A model generated the notes under the pieces. That model searched no databases. It saw only the letters and a program-made list of their open reading frames with translations, and was not told the DNA's origin. The position numbers were made by a program, and so were the translations under genes. From Anaerobium acetethylicum (GTDB taxonomy: Bacteria > Bacillota > Clostridia > Lachnospirales > Lachnospiraceae), in assembly GCF_900096945.1 (NCBI RefSeq), contig NZ_FMKA01000005.1, positions 1-64,000 of the forward strand: a stretch of 64,000 nt of DNA, in the 5' to 3' direction. Below, in pieces: positions 1 through 10,951 of this stretch (its first letter is position 1; the number at the start of each line of letters is the position of its first letter).

Positions 1-94
1 AGCGTTGGAATATAAATTGTAGAGCCGTATACGAGACCCGTACGTACGGTTCAATGAGAGGGAAATAATACTAGCTATTATTTCTCTACTCTAT
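1..94 (+). mobile_element. 3' end of a group II intron (domains V and VI)
   Basis: Positions 22-52 fold as a group II intron domain V: an 8-bp basal helix (22-29 with 45-52), a 2-nt bulge at 43-44 and a short distal helix. Positions 53-92 follow as a domain VI-like hairpin (AAATAATA pairing with TATTATTT), and the intron probably ends at an AT near 93-94. The rest of the intron and any reverse transcriptase lie outside the window. The exact splice junction is inferred. Confidence 0.75.
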
Positions 95-105
95 TAGAGA
101 AAATC

Positions 106-133
106 CAAAGAGTTTCGCAAGCGAAACTCTTTG
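106..133 (+). terminator. perfect 13-bp inverted repeat
   Basis: CAAAGAGTTTCGC at 106-118 is an exact inverted match of 121-133. The T tail is weak (TTGTTGTC), so it may be a terminator or simply a hairpin in the 3' exon of the intron. Class C group II introns usually lie just downstream of terminator hairpins; here the hairpin is on the other side of the junction. Confidence 0.4.
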
Positions 134-214
134 TTGTCATATGGACATAATGGGAAATTCATGATATAAAAAGTAGTGAAGGCCGTAGAGTTACAGTTCT
201 AAAGGAGTAAGAAT

Positions 215-1009
215 ATGAGTAGGAAAGCAGTTTTTTTTGATATTGACGGAACTTTATATGACGATAAGCTTGGGATTATCGACAGCACCAGGAAGGCGAT
301 CAGGCAGCTGGTTGAGAATGGCCATCTGGCTTTCGTATGCACGGGAAGAAGCAAAGCCCTGGTGCCGGAAGAGGATTTCCTTCCGATTGGATTCAACGGG
401 ATTGTCGCAGCCTGTGGGACATATATAGACTATGAAGGAACGAATGTTTACAATAGAGAACTTGATCCGAAGCTTGTTCGGGATTCTGTTGAAATTCTTC
501 GAAAACACAAGCTTATTCCGGTTCTGGAAGGCGCCGAATATATTTATTTTGATAAGGAAGAATATACGGAAGAAATAGATCCGTTTGCAGGAGCAATGGA
601 AGCTTCTATTGGGGACAGGAGAAAGCCTATTAAGGGCAATGAAGATTCAGTGAAGATCAATAAGTTTACGGTCAAGAGAAGACCGGATTCCGCAATTGAA
701 GAGGCATGCAGGGAGCTGGCATCAGATTTTGAACCAATTTTCCATGATTCCCATTCGATCGAATTTGTTCCTAAAAGCTTTTCAAAAGCCAGGGGAATAG
801 AGATCATCACGGAGAAGCTTGGAATCAGCAGGGAAAATACATATGCCTTTGGCGACAGCAACAACGACATGGAAATGATAAAATACGTGCAGTATGGAAT
901 TGCCATGGGAAATAGTACCGATGCCATCCTTAAGGCGGCAGACTATATTACCGATGATATCAGGGACCATGGAATCATGAACGGACTTAAGCATTTCGGA
1001 CTTATTTAG
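215..1009 (+). CDS. Cof-type HAD-IIB phosphatase
   Basis: This 264-residue cytosolic protein has the haloacid dehalogenase motif I, DIDGT, with the nucleophile and acid/base aspartates at residues 9 and 11. Motif IV, GDSNND, lies near residue 212, and between them is the alpha/beta cap typical of the Cof/YbiV (IIB) group. Family members dephosphorylate sugar phosphates, pyridoxal phosphate or FMN; the substrate cannot be read from sequence. AAGGAG lies about 8 bases before the ATG. The gene sits just downstream of the intron tail and 46 bases before the glycosylase gene, with no terminator between them, so the two are probably co-transcribed. The family call is firm and the substrate unknown. 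Confidence 0.85.
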   Translation: MSRKAVFFDIDGTLYDDKLGIIDSTRKAIRQLVENGHLAFVCTGRSKALVPEEDFLPIGFNGIVAACGTYIDYEGTNVYNRELDPKLVRDSVEILRKHKLIPVLEGAEYIYFDKEEYTEEIDPFAGAMEASIGDRRKPIKGNEDSVKINKFTVKRRPDSAIEEACRELASDFEPIFHDSHSIEFVPKSFSKARGIEIITEKLGISRENTYAFGDSNNDMEMIKYVQYGIAMGNSTDAILKAADYITDDIRDHGIMNGLKHFGLI

Positions 1010-1055
1010 CCTGTATGATGTTTTTAATGAATAAGGAATAGAAAAGGAAGAAAAG

Positions 1056-2012
1056 ATGAACATGCATCTGGAACGCATCAGGAGTGAAAATAATTGTATT
1101 ATAATAGAAGAAACACGGAATTTTAACATCGAACAGATTCTTGAATGCGGCCAGTGTTTCCATTTTGAAAAAATATGTGATAACGAATATGCCATAGCTG
1201 CGAAAAGCCGCCTGCTTCATATAAAACAGGAAGGTGCGAGCGTGACTTTTTACAACACGGACGAAGAGACATATCGGGAGATCTGGCGTGATTATTTCGA
1301 CATGGACATGGATTATGGCGGCATAATCAAAACAATCGTGGAAAACGAAAAGAACTACCTGGATCTGCATGGGCACCGGGAATCGGAACTCAGGAAGGCA
1401 GTGGAAGAGAAGGGCGGGGTACGCATCCTGAATCAGGATTTTTTTGAAACTCTGATTTCATTCATCATATCCCAGAACAAGCAGATTCCCCACATCAAGC
1501 AGATCGTCGCAGCCCTGTCAAAGCGCTACGGTACCTATCTGGGTGAAGTGAATGGGAATGACTATTACAGCTTTCCTGATGCAGAGACCCTTGCAGCGGT
1601 CACTGATGAGGAGATGCGCGCATGCAGGGTGGGATTCCGTGCCCCCTACATCCTTGATGCAAGCAGAAAAGTGGCGTCAGGCTTAATCTCTGAGGAAAGG
1701 CTCAGGGCCGCAGATCCTGCCGAGGCAAAAAGGGAGCTCTTGACCATAAAAGGAGTAGGGGAAAAGATTGCTGACTGCGTCCTCCTCTTCGGGCTTGAAA
1801 AACGTTCCGCCTTTCCTGTGGATGTATGGATCAAAAGGATCATGAACGAGCTGTATTTCGATCACGAGGCTTCCAATGTGGAAATCATGTCACTTGCAAA
1901 AGAGCTTTATGGAGAATATGGAGGTTATGCGCAGCAGTATCTTTTCTATTATGGAAGGGAGCAGAAGCTCGGGAAATCAGCCGGATGTATAGGTATACAA
2001 ACGAAAAAATAA
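1056..2012 (+). CDS. ogg: 8-oxoguanine DNA glycosylase/AP lyase (OGG1 family)
   Basis: This 318-residue base-excision repair enzyme would remove 8-oxoguanine opposite cytosine and nick the abasic site. The N-terminal third is the OGG_N-type beta domain (ECGQCFHF near residue 30). It is followed by the helix-hairpin-helix/GPD core: the hairpin reads TIKGVGEKIADC and the GPD loop PVDVWIKR. Lys237 and Asp256 are 19 residues apart, the same spacing as the catalytic Lys249/Asp268 pair of human OGG1, which supports a bifunctional glycosylase/lyase. AGGAAG precedes the ATG. It follows the HAD gene closely and ends about 110 bases before the groESL promoter. An alternative label is a DNA-3-methyladenine glycosylase 2-like protein; the N-terminal domain favours OGG1. 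Confidence 0.88.
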   Translation: MNMHLERIRSENNCIIIEETRNFNIEQILECGQCFHFEKICDNEYAIAAKSRLLHIKQEGASVTFYNTDEETYREIWRDYFDMDMDYGGIIKTIVENEKNYLDLHGHRESELRKAVEEKGGVRILNQDFFETLISFIISQNKQIPHIKQIVAALSKRYGTYLGEVNGNDYYSFPDAETLAAVTDEEMRACRVGFRAPYILDASRKVASGLISEERLRAADPAEAKRELLTIKGVGEKIADCVLLFGLEKRSAFPVDVWIKRIMNELYFDHEASNVEIMSLAKELYGEYGGYAQQYLFYYGREQKLGKSAGCIGIQTKK

Positions 2013-2084
2013 GAAAAAGCGAGAAAAAACAAGATAAAACGAGTAAAATGCAGGAATGTACCTAAATGGCAGCAGTGAAGAAAC

Positions 2085-2113
2085 TTGCATAATCCGTTTA
2101 AATTAACTAATAT
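2085..2113 (+). promoter_or_regulatory. sigma-A promoter of groESL
   Basis: TTGCAT at 2085-2090 and TAATAT at 2108-2113 are separated by 17 bases. They lie just upstream of the CIRCE operator, so bound HrcA would cover the transcription start. Confidence 0.75.
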
Positions 2114-2124
2114 ATGACTATCGT

Positions 2125-2151
2125 TTAGCACTCATCAAATGAGAGTGCTAA
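2125..2151 (+). promoter_or_regulatory. CIRCE operator (HrcA site)
   Basis: TTAGCACTC at 2125-2133, a 9-base spacer, and GAGTGCTAA at 2143-2151 form a perfect CIRCE inverted repeat. In Bacillota the HrcA repressor binds this element and releases it on heat shock, so groESL here is class I heat-shock controlled. Confidence 0.96.
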
Positions 2152-2213
2152 TAACAAAAACAGCAGGAAAATGCAATTGAAAATATGCAGAATGAAAAAG
2201 GAGGATTTCACAG

Positions 2214-2498
2214 ATGAAATTAGTACCATTAGGAGACAGAGTCGTAATCAAGCAGTTAATTGCTGAAGAAACAACAAAATCAGGAATCGTTTTACCAGGA
2301 CAGACCAAAGAAAAACCACAGCAGGCGGAAGTAGTTGCTGTAGGACCAGGTGGAGTTGTTGATGGAAAAGAAATCACAATGCAGGTTAAGGCAGGAGATA
2401 AAGTTATTTACTCCAAATATGCCGGAACAGAAGTTAAAATAGAAGAGGAAGAATTCATCATTGTTAAACAGAGCGATATTTTAGCAGTAATCGAATAA
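2214..2498 (+). CDS. groES: co-chaperonin GroES
   Basis: This 94-residue protein is full length for the 10-kDa chaperonin. It begins with the family signature (VPLGDRVVIK), the mobile loop lies around residues 17-33 (EETTKSGIVLPG), and it ends SDILAVIE. It forms the heptameric lid of the GroEL folding chamber in the cytosol. A strong AAGGAGG precedes the ATG, 63 bases after the CIRCE element. groEL follows 69 bases later with no terminator between, so both are in one HrcA-controlled operon. Confidence 0.98.
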   Translation: MKLVPLGDRVVIKQLIAEETTKSGIVLPGQTKEKPQQAEVVAVGPGGVVDGKEITMQVKAGDKVIYSKYAGTEVKIEEEEFIIVKQSDILAVIE

Positions 2499-2552
2499 TA
2501 CAGATTATGGCAGCCTGCAAGGCTGAACAGCTACTAACAGAGTCGACAATAA

Positions 2553-4190
<1,638 letters not shown>

Positions 4191-4207
4191 TCAGTATAAT
4201 CAAATAG

Positions 4208-4246
4208 AAAATCCCCCGCTTCATCTTTTGGAAAGCGGGGGATTTT
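4208..4246. terminator. intrinsic terminator, groESL / convergent gene
   Basis: A 14-bp stem, 4208-4221 with 4233-4246, has a GC core (CCCCCGC/GCGGGGG) flanked by A and T runs on opposite sides. It can terminate both groESL and the convergent minus-strand gene. Confidence 0.9.
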
Positions 4247-4310
4247 GATTGGGGCCGGAGGCTGTTTTACAGTGCCGGTTCGTTTTTGTCATGATCCTGA
4301 TACAGGTTTG

Positions 4311-4985
4311 TTATTTAAGAAGGTACTCCAGAAACTTCACGGCATTTTCCGGTTCCGGAGCATTTGCAGGAACTGAGAATACAGGAGCTTCCGTAAATGC
4401 GTTGTTTTCTTCAAGGACGGTACTGTCATTTATCCTGATTCCGTAGGCTTTGGGTTCTTGATCGTCTTCGGTGGATGCGTAACAGAGACGGCCGCTTTCT
4501 TCCAATGAAAGGAACAATGATTCAGGAAGCAGCTCTTTCAGATCAGTGAACATCCCGTTTTTGGCGTAATACTGGAAGTTGAGTTCATCTTCTAATATTG
4601 CATCTATGGTTTCAGCTGCGATATAAGCCATAAGCTTCTGGTTGAAGGTAGAACTCATGTAATCTTCTGCTTCACGGTTGATCTGCATGGAAGTGTCCAG
4701 GAAAACCTGGTTCTCTTCAGCTTCAATTCCGGAATCCTTCAGAAAACCGGATGCGATGGTAGTTTCGTCGGGATCGAGGATGGAGGCATTTATAAATACC
4801 GCATTCAGGACTATATGGTCCGGGTTATTGACAAGGGTCGTGACAAAGCTGGTAATGGCCGCGACCAGGCAGATGGTTCCGATAATCCAGAGCTTGTAGT
4901 ATTCCCAGATGTATTCAACCTTCTTTTTAAATGGCATCCCTTTCAGTTTATGTTTTTCTTCTTTTAGAAAATTCTGTGCTGACAT
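4311..4985 (-). CDS. single-span membrane protein of unknown function
   Basis: The protein is about 224 residues from the ATG at 4985, chosen because AAGGAG lies 6 bases before it. An upstream in-frame start at 5009 lacks such a site. A basic cytosolic N-terminus of about 40 residues (KKKVEYIWEYYKLWIIG) leads into one hydrophobic segment and then about 165 mostly acidic residues predicted outside the membrane. I recognise no catalytic motif. The shape, a YIWEYYKLW juxtamembrane motif before one membrane span, recurs in uncharacterised clostridial proteins. It is convergent with groEL and shares its terminator. Function unknown. Confidence 0.7.
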   Translation of the reverse strand: MSAQNFLKEEKHKLKGMPFKKKVEYIWEYYKLWIIGTICLVAAITSFVTTLVNNPDHIVLNAVFINASILDPDETTIASGFLKDSGIEAEENQVFLDTSMQINREAEDYMSSTFNQKLMAYIAAETIDAILEDELNFQYYAKNGMFTDLKELLPESLFLSLEESGRLCYASTEDDQEPKAYGIRINDSTVLEENNAFTEAPVFSVPANAPEPENAVKFLEYLLK

Positions 4986-5147
4986 TTTGTTCTCCTTGAT
5001 TAAAGTCATATTTTAATAATAATTGTAACATAAATGCACATGAAATTTCAGCAGAAAATGGCACTTAAGAGAATTTTAATAAATTTACAGCTGTTCAGAA
5101 CTGGAAAAACCTTTTAAAAGGGCGTATATTTAGGTATAATAATAACA

Positions 5148-5301
5148 TGATACCAGGGTCAAAAGGTCATGTGTTTCATGCTTGCATGAAAAAACATGAC
5201 TTTGGGACCCGCAAAACATGAGAAAGCAGCCCGAACAGGGCGGATTTCGAATGTTTTTAGGATTGTGGGAGCACAAAGTGCGGAACAATCCGCAGGTATC
5301 A
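5148..5301. repeat. 154-bp structured element with TGATACC/GGTATCA ends
   Basis: The element is bounded by TGATACC (5148-5154) and its inverse GGTATCA (5295-5301). Nested inside are GGGTC/GACCC around a hairpin with TTTCATGC/GCATGAAA arms (about 5156-5210), GCCC/GGGC (about 5229-5241), GCGGATT/AATCCGC, and a GCACTTTGTGC-like hairpin. The ends-to-centre folding suggests a mobile miniature repeat or a structured RNA. A 61-codon antisense reading frame crosses it but is probably incidental. Confidence 0.6.
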
Positions 5302-5358
5302 ATGGCAAAATACATTTTGCCACTACATCATAGCACTAGAAATTGAGGAGGTATAAGA

Positions 5359-5853
5359 ATGAACGATTTATATGCAGAATGTCTTGTGAAAAGGAAAACA
5401 CCTTCAAAACACAAAATGCTGATGGCGATGATGGTGTCGCTCACAGTGATTGTAATTGTTGCAGGGGTGTTTATTCCGCTTGTCATATATGGAGGACTTG
5501 CACTTATTGTTCTGGATGTTTTTCTTTTCAGAAATGGAGAACTTGAATACGAGTATATCTATTATGACAGGGAACTTCAGATCGATAAGATCATGGGCAG
5601 GTCAAAACGTAAGAGGGTAGCGGCTTTTGATCTCCAGAAAATGGAAATTCTTGCGCCTGCGGATTCCTACCAGCTGGATAATTATAAGTCAGGCCAGTAC
5701 AGGCAGATGGATTTCACTTCTCTTGAACCGGGCCGCAGGGTTTATGTCATGGTAGTAAACGGTGATAAAGAACGAATCAAGGTAATGTTCGAACCTAACG
5801 AACAGATTCTGAAGGGAATGAAATATGCAGCACCGAGCAAGGTGACGATTTAG
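5359..5853 (+). CDS. small membrane protein, DUF6106-like
   Basis: This 164-residue protein begins after a good GAGGAGG site. A hydrophilic start (NDLYAECLVKRK) is followed by a hydrophobic hairpin of two closely spaced membrane segments at about residues 20-58. About 105 residues of predicted cytosolic beta-rich domain follow, with many charged residues and MVVNGDKERIKVMFEPNE near the end. The overall pattern resembles uncharacterised proteins labelled DUF6106 in Lachnospiraceae; that name is from memory and should be treated as tentative. It stands alone between the structured repeat and the palindrome upstream of guaB. No function is proposed. Confidence 0.65.
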   Translation: MNDLYAECLVKRKTPSKHKMLMAMMVSLTVIVIVAGVFIPLVIYGGLALIVLDVFLFRNGELEYEYIYYDRELQIDKIMGRSKRKRVAAFDLQKMEILAPADSYQLDNYKSGQYRQMDFTSLEPGRRVYVMVVNGDKERIKVMFEPNEQILKGMKYAAPSKVTI

Positions 5854-5979
5854 AGCAGCTGGCTCGTAAAAACTTCCGGAAAGTCAGCCGTCAGAAATTT
5901 ATCGTTGATTTGGAAAAGATGTTTTTTGGCAGAGATGTACATATCTGTCTGGCAATTTGCATAGTTATAAGTAAAAGTT

Positions 5980-6017
5980 AATAAATTAGCGCCGCTTATA
6001 AGCGGCGCTAATTTATT
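5980..6017. terminator. perfect 38-bp palindrome, probable bidirectional terminator
   Basis: AATAAATTAGCGCCGCTTA at 5980-5998 is followed at once by its exact reverse complement at 5999-6017. It has a GC core with A/T flanks on both sides and lies between the preceding small gene and the guaB promoter. Confidence 0.75.
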
Positions 6018-6034
6018 ATATTAAAATCTATGAA

Positions 6035-6063
6035 TTGACATACACTATGATTTTTGATAAACT
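6035..6063 (+). promoter_or_regulatory. predicted guaB promoter
   Basis: A consensus TTGACA at 6035-6040 is followed after 17 bases by TAAACT at 6058-6063, leaving a leader of about 75 bases before guaB. No purine riboswitch fold was recognised in the leader. Confidence 0.6.
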
Positions 6064-6122
6064 TGAGAAACTATAACAAAAAACTGACTGCAAAGAGGCT
6101 CCCCTTCTTTGTAGAGAAATAG

Positions 6123-7601
<1,479 letters not shown>

Positions 7602-7656
7602 TACATAAGAAAATCTCGCGGCCTTAGCTGGATCAACGGCTGCGGATCATAAAAAA

Positions 7657-7699
7657 TAAAAAGTGCTCCTGGGACAGAAATGTCTCAGGAGTATTTTTA
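7657..7699 (+). terminator. intrinsic terminator of guaB
   Basis: A stem with arms AGTGCTCCTGGGACA and TGTCTCAGGAGTATT is flanked by an A run and a TTTTTAT tail. Confidence 0.85.
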
Positions 7700-7720
7700 T
7701 TTAATAAGAAGAATATTCTG

Positions 7721-7768
7721 TTAAACACTTTACATAAACTTAACATAAGTGCAATACAGTCTTAACAG
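7721..7768 (+). promoter_or_regulatory. predicted Pho box upstream of pstS
   Basis: TTAACA-like hexamers occur at 7729 (TTTACAT), 7740 (TTAACAT) and 7762 (TTAACAG), at 11-base multiples, with another TTAAACA at 7721. This matches the direct-repeat layout of PhoP sites known from Bacillus. A TATACA -10-like sequence follows near 7783. Inference: the adjacent phoB-type regulator acts here in low phosphate. Confidence 0.6.
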
Positions 7769-7921
7769 CATAGTGATAGATTATACATGTAAAGTAATGC
7801 AAATCAGACGGCTGAGGAATGGTTGAAGCAGGAGCCTGACTAAACATCCAGAACCCGTCAATAAAATATAAAACTGTTTTTAACAAAAAAATAACATATA
7901 AATTTCGGGAGGAATACAGGT

Positions 7922-8761
7922 ATGAAAGTAAAGAGTATAATAGCAGCAGCTGTAGCCTGTGTATTAGCAATGGGAATTTCAGGCTGTGGAAATGAAAACT
8001 CTGCAGAGGATGATGATCGTCTGAAAGGGACAATTGTAATAACCGGATCGACTTCAGTTGAGGATATACTGACAGACATGATGGACGAGTTCGAGGCGCT
8101 TTATCCATCGGTTTCCATCGAATACACCGGAAGCGGTTCATCGGCAGGCATAAAGGACACGAAAGCCGGGGTCAATAACATCGGAGCGTCCTCCAGGGAA
8201 ATCAAGGAAGAAGAAAAGGATGAGAAGCTGAAGGAGGAAGTATTTGCCTATGACGGCATAGCGGCAATCGTGAATCCGGCAAATGAAATACAGGACATCA
8301 CGCTTCAGCAGCTGGCCGATATCTATTCCGGAAAAATCACAAACTGGAGTGAAATAGGCGGAAAGGATGAGACTATATTCGTGGTGTCCAGAGAAGAGAG
8401 TTCAGGAACGAGAAGTGCATTTGAGGAACTTACAGGACTACCGGATGCAGGAGGTCTTACAAGCAAAGCCGCCGTGGCAGAAGGTAACGGGCCTGTCCAG
8501 GCATCAGTTGCGGGCAATAAGAATGCCATCGGATATGTGTCCTTTGCGTATATTGATGAAAGCGTAAAGGCTTTGAAGCTTGACGGAGCGGAACCGACAC
8601 CGGAGGCATCAAAGACAGGAGAATACAAACTGTCAAGACCATTCGTGTTTGTCTATTATGAAGATAAGGCTACGGAGGCCGGTCTTGCATTTCTGGAATT
8701 TGCAGTTTCAGAAGATGGCCAGTATTGTGTTGAAGATAACCACGGGATCACAGTGGACTAA
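7922..8761 (+). CDS. pstS: phosphate-binding lipoprotein PstS
   Basis: This 279-residue lipoprotein captures phosphate outside the membrane and delivers it to PstCA. The signal peptide ends in a lipobox (GISGC, Cys at about residue 21). The phosphate-contacting segments TGSTSV, GSGSSAG and ASSREIK are all present, and the ESSGTRSAF loop lies in the second lobe. A GGGAGG site precedes the ATG. It is the first gene of pstSCAB-phoU and lies directly downstream of the predicted Pho box. At 279 residues it belongs to the short Gram-positive PstS group. Confidence 0.96.
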   Translation: MKVKSIIAAAVACVLAMGISGCGNENSAEDDDRLKGTIVITGSTSVEDILTDMMDEFEALYPSVSIEYTGSGSSAGIKDTKAGVNNIGASSREIKEEEKDEKLKEEVFAYDGIAAIVNPANEIQDITLQQLADIYSGKITNWSEIGGKDETIFVVSREESSGTRSAFEELTGLPDAGGLTSKAAVAEGNGPVQASVAGNKNAIGYVSFAYIDESVKALKLDGAEPTPEASKTGEYKLSRPFVFVYYEDKATEAGLAFLEFAVSEDGQYCVEDNHGITVD

Positions 8762-8799
8762 TTATGAATACAAGTACTATTAACGAGGAGAAGATAATT

Positions 8800-9756
8800 A
8801 TGGATAATAACATGGGTCATAATGAAGTGAAGCCGGATTCTGTAAATGAAACCGATATCTCGATCCAGTACATGAAGAGAAATGTCAAAAGGGATATCAC
8901 TGAAAAAATAGTGGAAACAATTTTTCTGCTTTGCGCGCTGGTGGGAGTGCTGTCGGTAACAGCAATCATTTTTTTCGTATTTTATAAGGGAATACGTCCG
9001 TTTACTGGTGAAGATGCTTACAGCATCAAGGATTTCCTGACAGGAACGAAATGGGCGCCGAGCGAAAACATATACGGCATATTCTATATGATTACAGCTT
9101 CTGTCCTGTCGACAGCAGGTGCGATACTCGTGGGTGTTCCGATCGGAGTTCTGACAGCGGTGTTCATTTCAGAAATTGCACCCGAGGGGCTTGTGAAAAT
9201 CGTGAAACCTGCAATTGAAATACTGGCAGGAATTCCGTCAGTACTCTATGGAGCCTTCGGTCTTGGCGTTGTTGTTCCTTTAATCATGAAAATAACCCCT
9301 GAGGTTCAGGGCCAGTCTCTTCTGGCTGTTATCATAGTGCTCTCGATCATGATACTGCCTACAATCGTCTCCCTGTCCGAATCTTCAATCCGTGCAGTCC
9401 CTAAGAAATACAGAGAAGCTTCATTAGGGCTCGGAGCATCAAAGATACAGACGATTTTCCAGGTGGTTCTGCCTGCTGCAAAATCGGGAATCCTGTCTGC
9501 AACAGTACTTGGAATCGGCAGGGCAATCGGAGAGACAATGGCAGTAATGATGATTGCAGGAAATCCGACGGCGGGCATGCCGGAAAGCATCTGGTCCATG
9601 GTCAGGCCGCTTACGACTAATATCGCGATGGAAATGAGCTATGCGTCAGGAAGACAGTCTGAAATGCTCTTCGCAACAGGAGTTGTGCTCTTTATTTTTA
9701 TTATGCTGGTAAATATAACCTTAATCAAATTGACAAGCAAGGCAGGTGAAAAATAA
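8800..9756 (+). CDS. pstC: phosphate ABC transporter permease PstC
   Basis: This 318-residue permease has six predicted membrane segments. The cytosolic EAA coupling loop reads SIRAVPKKYREASLGLGASK, followed by the IGRAIGETMAVMM segment typical of PstC. The start is placed at the ATG at 8800 because GAGGAG lies about 10 bases upstream. An upstream ATG at 8764, only two bases after pstS, has no ribosome site of its own. It pairs with PstA to form the phosphate channel energised by PstB. Its stop codon overlaps the pstA start (TAATG), indicating translational coupling. Confidence 0.95.
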   Translation: MDNNMGHNEVKPDSVNETDISIQYMKRNVKRDITEKIVETIFLLCALVGVLSVTAIIFFVFYKGIRPFTGEDAYSIKDFLTGTKWAPSENIYGIFYMITASVLSTAGAILVGVPIGVLTAVFISEIAPEGLVKIVKPAIEILAGIPSVLYGAFGLGVVVPLIMKITPEVQGQSLLAVIIVLSIMILPTIVSLSESSIRAVPKKYREASLGLGASKIQTIFQVVLPAAKSGILSATVLGIGRAIGETMAVMMIAGNPTAGMPESIWSMVRPLTTNIAMEMSYASGRQSEMLFATGVVLFIFIMLVNITLIKLTSKAGEK

Positions 9757-10940
9757 TGTTATCCAGACAAGCAAAAGATACGATCGTAAAAGGACTTATT
9801 TATTTTTCGGCCGCCTCTACGGTCGGAATACTGGCAGTAATCCTGGGCTTTATAATCATCAAAGGTCTCCCGGGACTCAGTATCGATTTTCTGACCAGAG
9901 ACTACGAAGACAATACCACCTATGTATATTCGGAACTTCTGGAAACGCAGGAAGGAAACAGCACTGAAGGATATTCGGAAAGGCTCGGGATCACACTTGA
10001 TTTCGATGAAGAAAACGGCCTGGTCATAGCAGAAATCGATAAAGATTCTCCGGTAAGGAATGCACTTGACGGTAATGATGAAAAATACACTGTAAAAAAG
10101 GGCGATATTCTGACAAGGATCGGCGATCTCAGAATTGACAGGGAATTCAAGGAGCTTGACAGCAAGGATGAGAAGGCAGCTGCCGAATTTGTACAGAAGG
10201 CCATTGACGAGATCGATGCCGTAAAAGAAGATTCAGTCAGACTGAGAGTTGTCAGAATTGGCGGAGGGATCGTACCGATGGCTGTAACAACCATTTATAT
10301 GATTATCCTGTCTCTTATGATAGCGGGTCCTGTCGGAATCCTGTCAGCTGTATATTTGAACGAGTATGCAAGACCGGGGAAAATAATGACGACCATACAT
10401 TTTGCAATCAAGAACCTGGCAGGCATACCATCGATCATCTACGGGCTCTTCGGATCACTGTTTTTCGTTCAGATACTGAAGATGCAGTATTCACTGCTTG
10501 CAGGCGCTCTGACGATCAGTATTATACTTCTGCCGACAATCATTGCAACAACTGAGGAAACGCTTAAATCCATCCCAAAAACGTACCGGGAATCCTCTCT
10601 TGGGCTGGGAGCGACAAAGCTCCAGACCATAAGCAGGGTAATTCTTCCGAATGCGCTTCCAGGCATACTGGTAGCAGTCCTTCTTAGCATAGGACGTATC
10701 GTTGGCGAGTCGGCAGCGCTTCTTCTGACGGCAGGTACGGTTGCCCAGATACCGCACGCACTGTTCGGAAATTCTGCCAGCGGTGCAACGCTTACGATCA
10801 AGGCTTATACGTTGATGAAGGAAGAGAACGATCTGACCTCTGCCTGTGCAATCGGTATCGTGCTTCTTGTCATTATCATAGCGATAAATGTTGCATCTAA
10901 ACTGATTACCAATAAATTCCTGAAAAAGAAAGGAATATAA
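9756..10940 (+). CDS. pstA: phosphate permease PstA with PDZ-like insert
   Basis: At 394 residues this is about 100 longer than ordinary PstA. After the first membrane segment (about residues 10-32) comes an insert of about 135 residues on the predicted outer face. Its core reads GLVIAEIDKDSPVRNAL and then VKKGDILTRIGDLRID, the pattern of a PDZ domain (ligand loop, then GDxIxxIxGxxI). Normal PstA then resumes at about residue 175 with five membrane segments, the EAA loop (SIPKTYRESSLGLGATK) and IGRIVGESAALLLTAG. The start overlaps the pstC stop. The core role is phosphate transport; the PDZ-like insert may bind PstS or an envelope partner, which is inference. Confidence 0.93.
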   Translation: MLSRQAKDTIVKGLIYFSAASTVGILAVILGFIIIKGLPGLSIDFLTRDYEDNTTYVYSELLETQEGNSTEGYSERLGITLDFDEENGLVIAEIDKDSPVRNALDGNDEKYTVKKGDILTRIGDLRIDREFKELDSKDEKAAAEFVQKAIDEIDAVKEDSVRLRVVRIGGGIVPMAVTTIYMIILSLMIAGPVGILSAVYLNEYARPGKIMTTIHFAIKNLAGIPSIIYGLFGSLFFVQILKMQYSLLAGALTISIILLPTIIATTEETLKSIPKTYRESSLGLGATKLQTISRVILPNALPGILVAVLLSIGRIVGESAALLLTAGTVAQIPHALFGNSASGATLTIKAYTLMKEENDLTSACAIGIVLLVIIIAINVASKLITNKFLKKKGI

Positions 10941-10951
10941 GGAGATAATAT

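Noticed and set aside
5130-5315. 61-codon antisense frame through the structured repeat
   Set aside because: It coincides almost exactly with the repeat, has no convincing ribosome site, and its composition follows from the hairpin arms.
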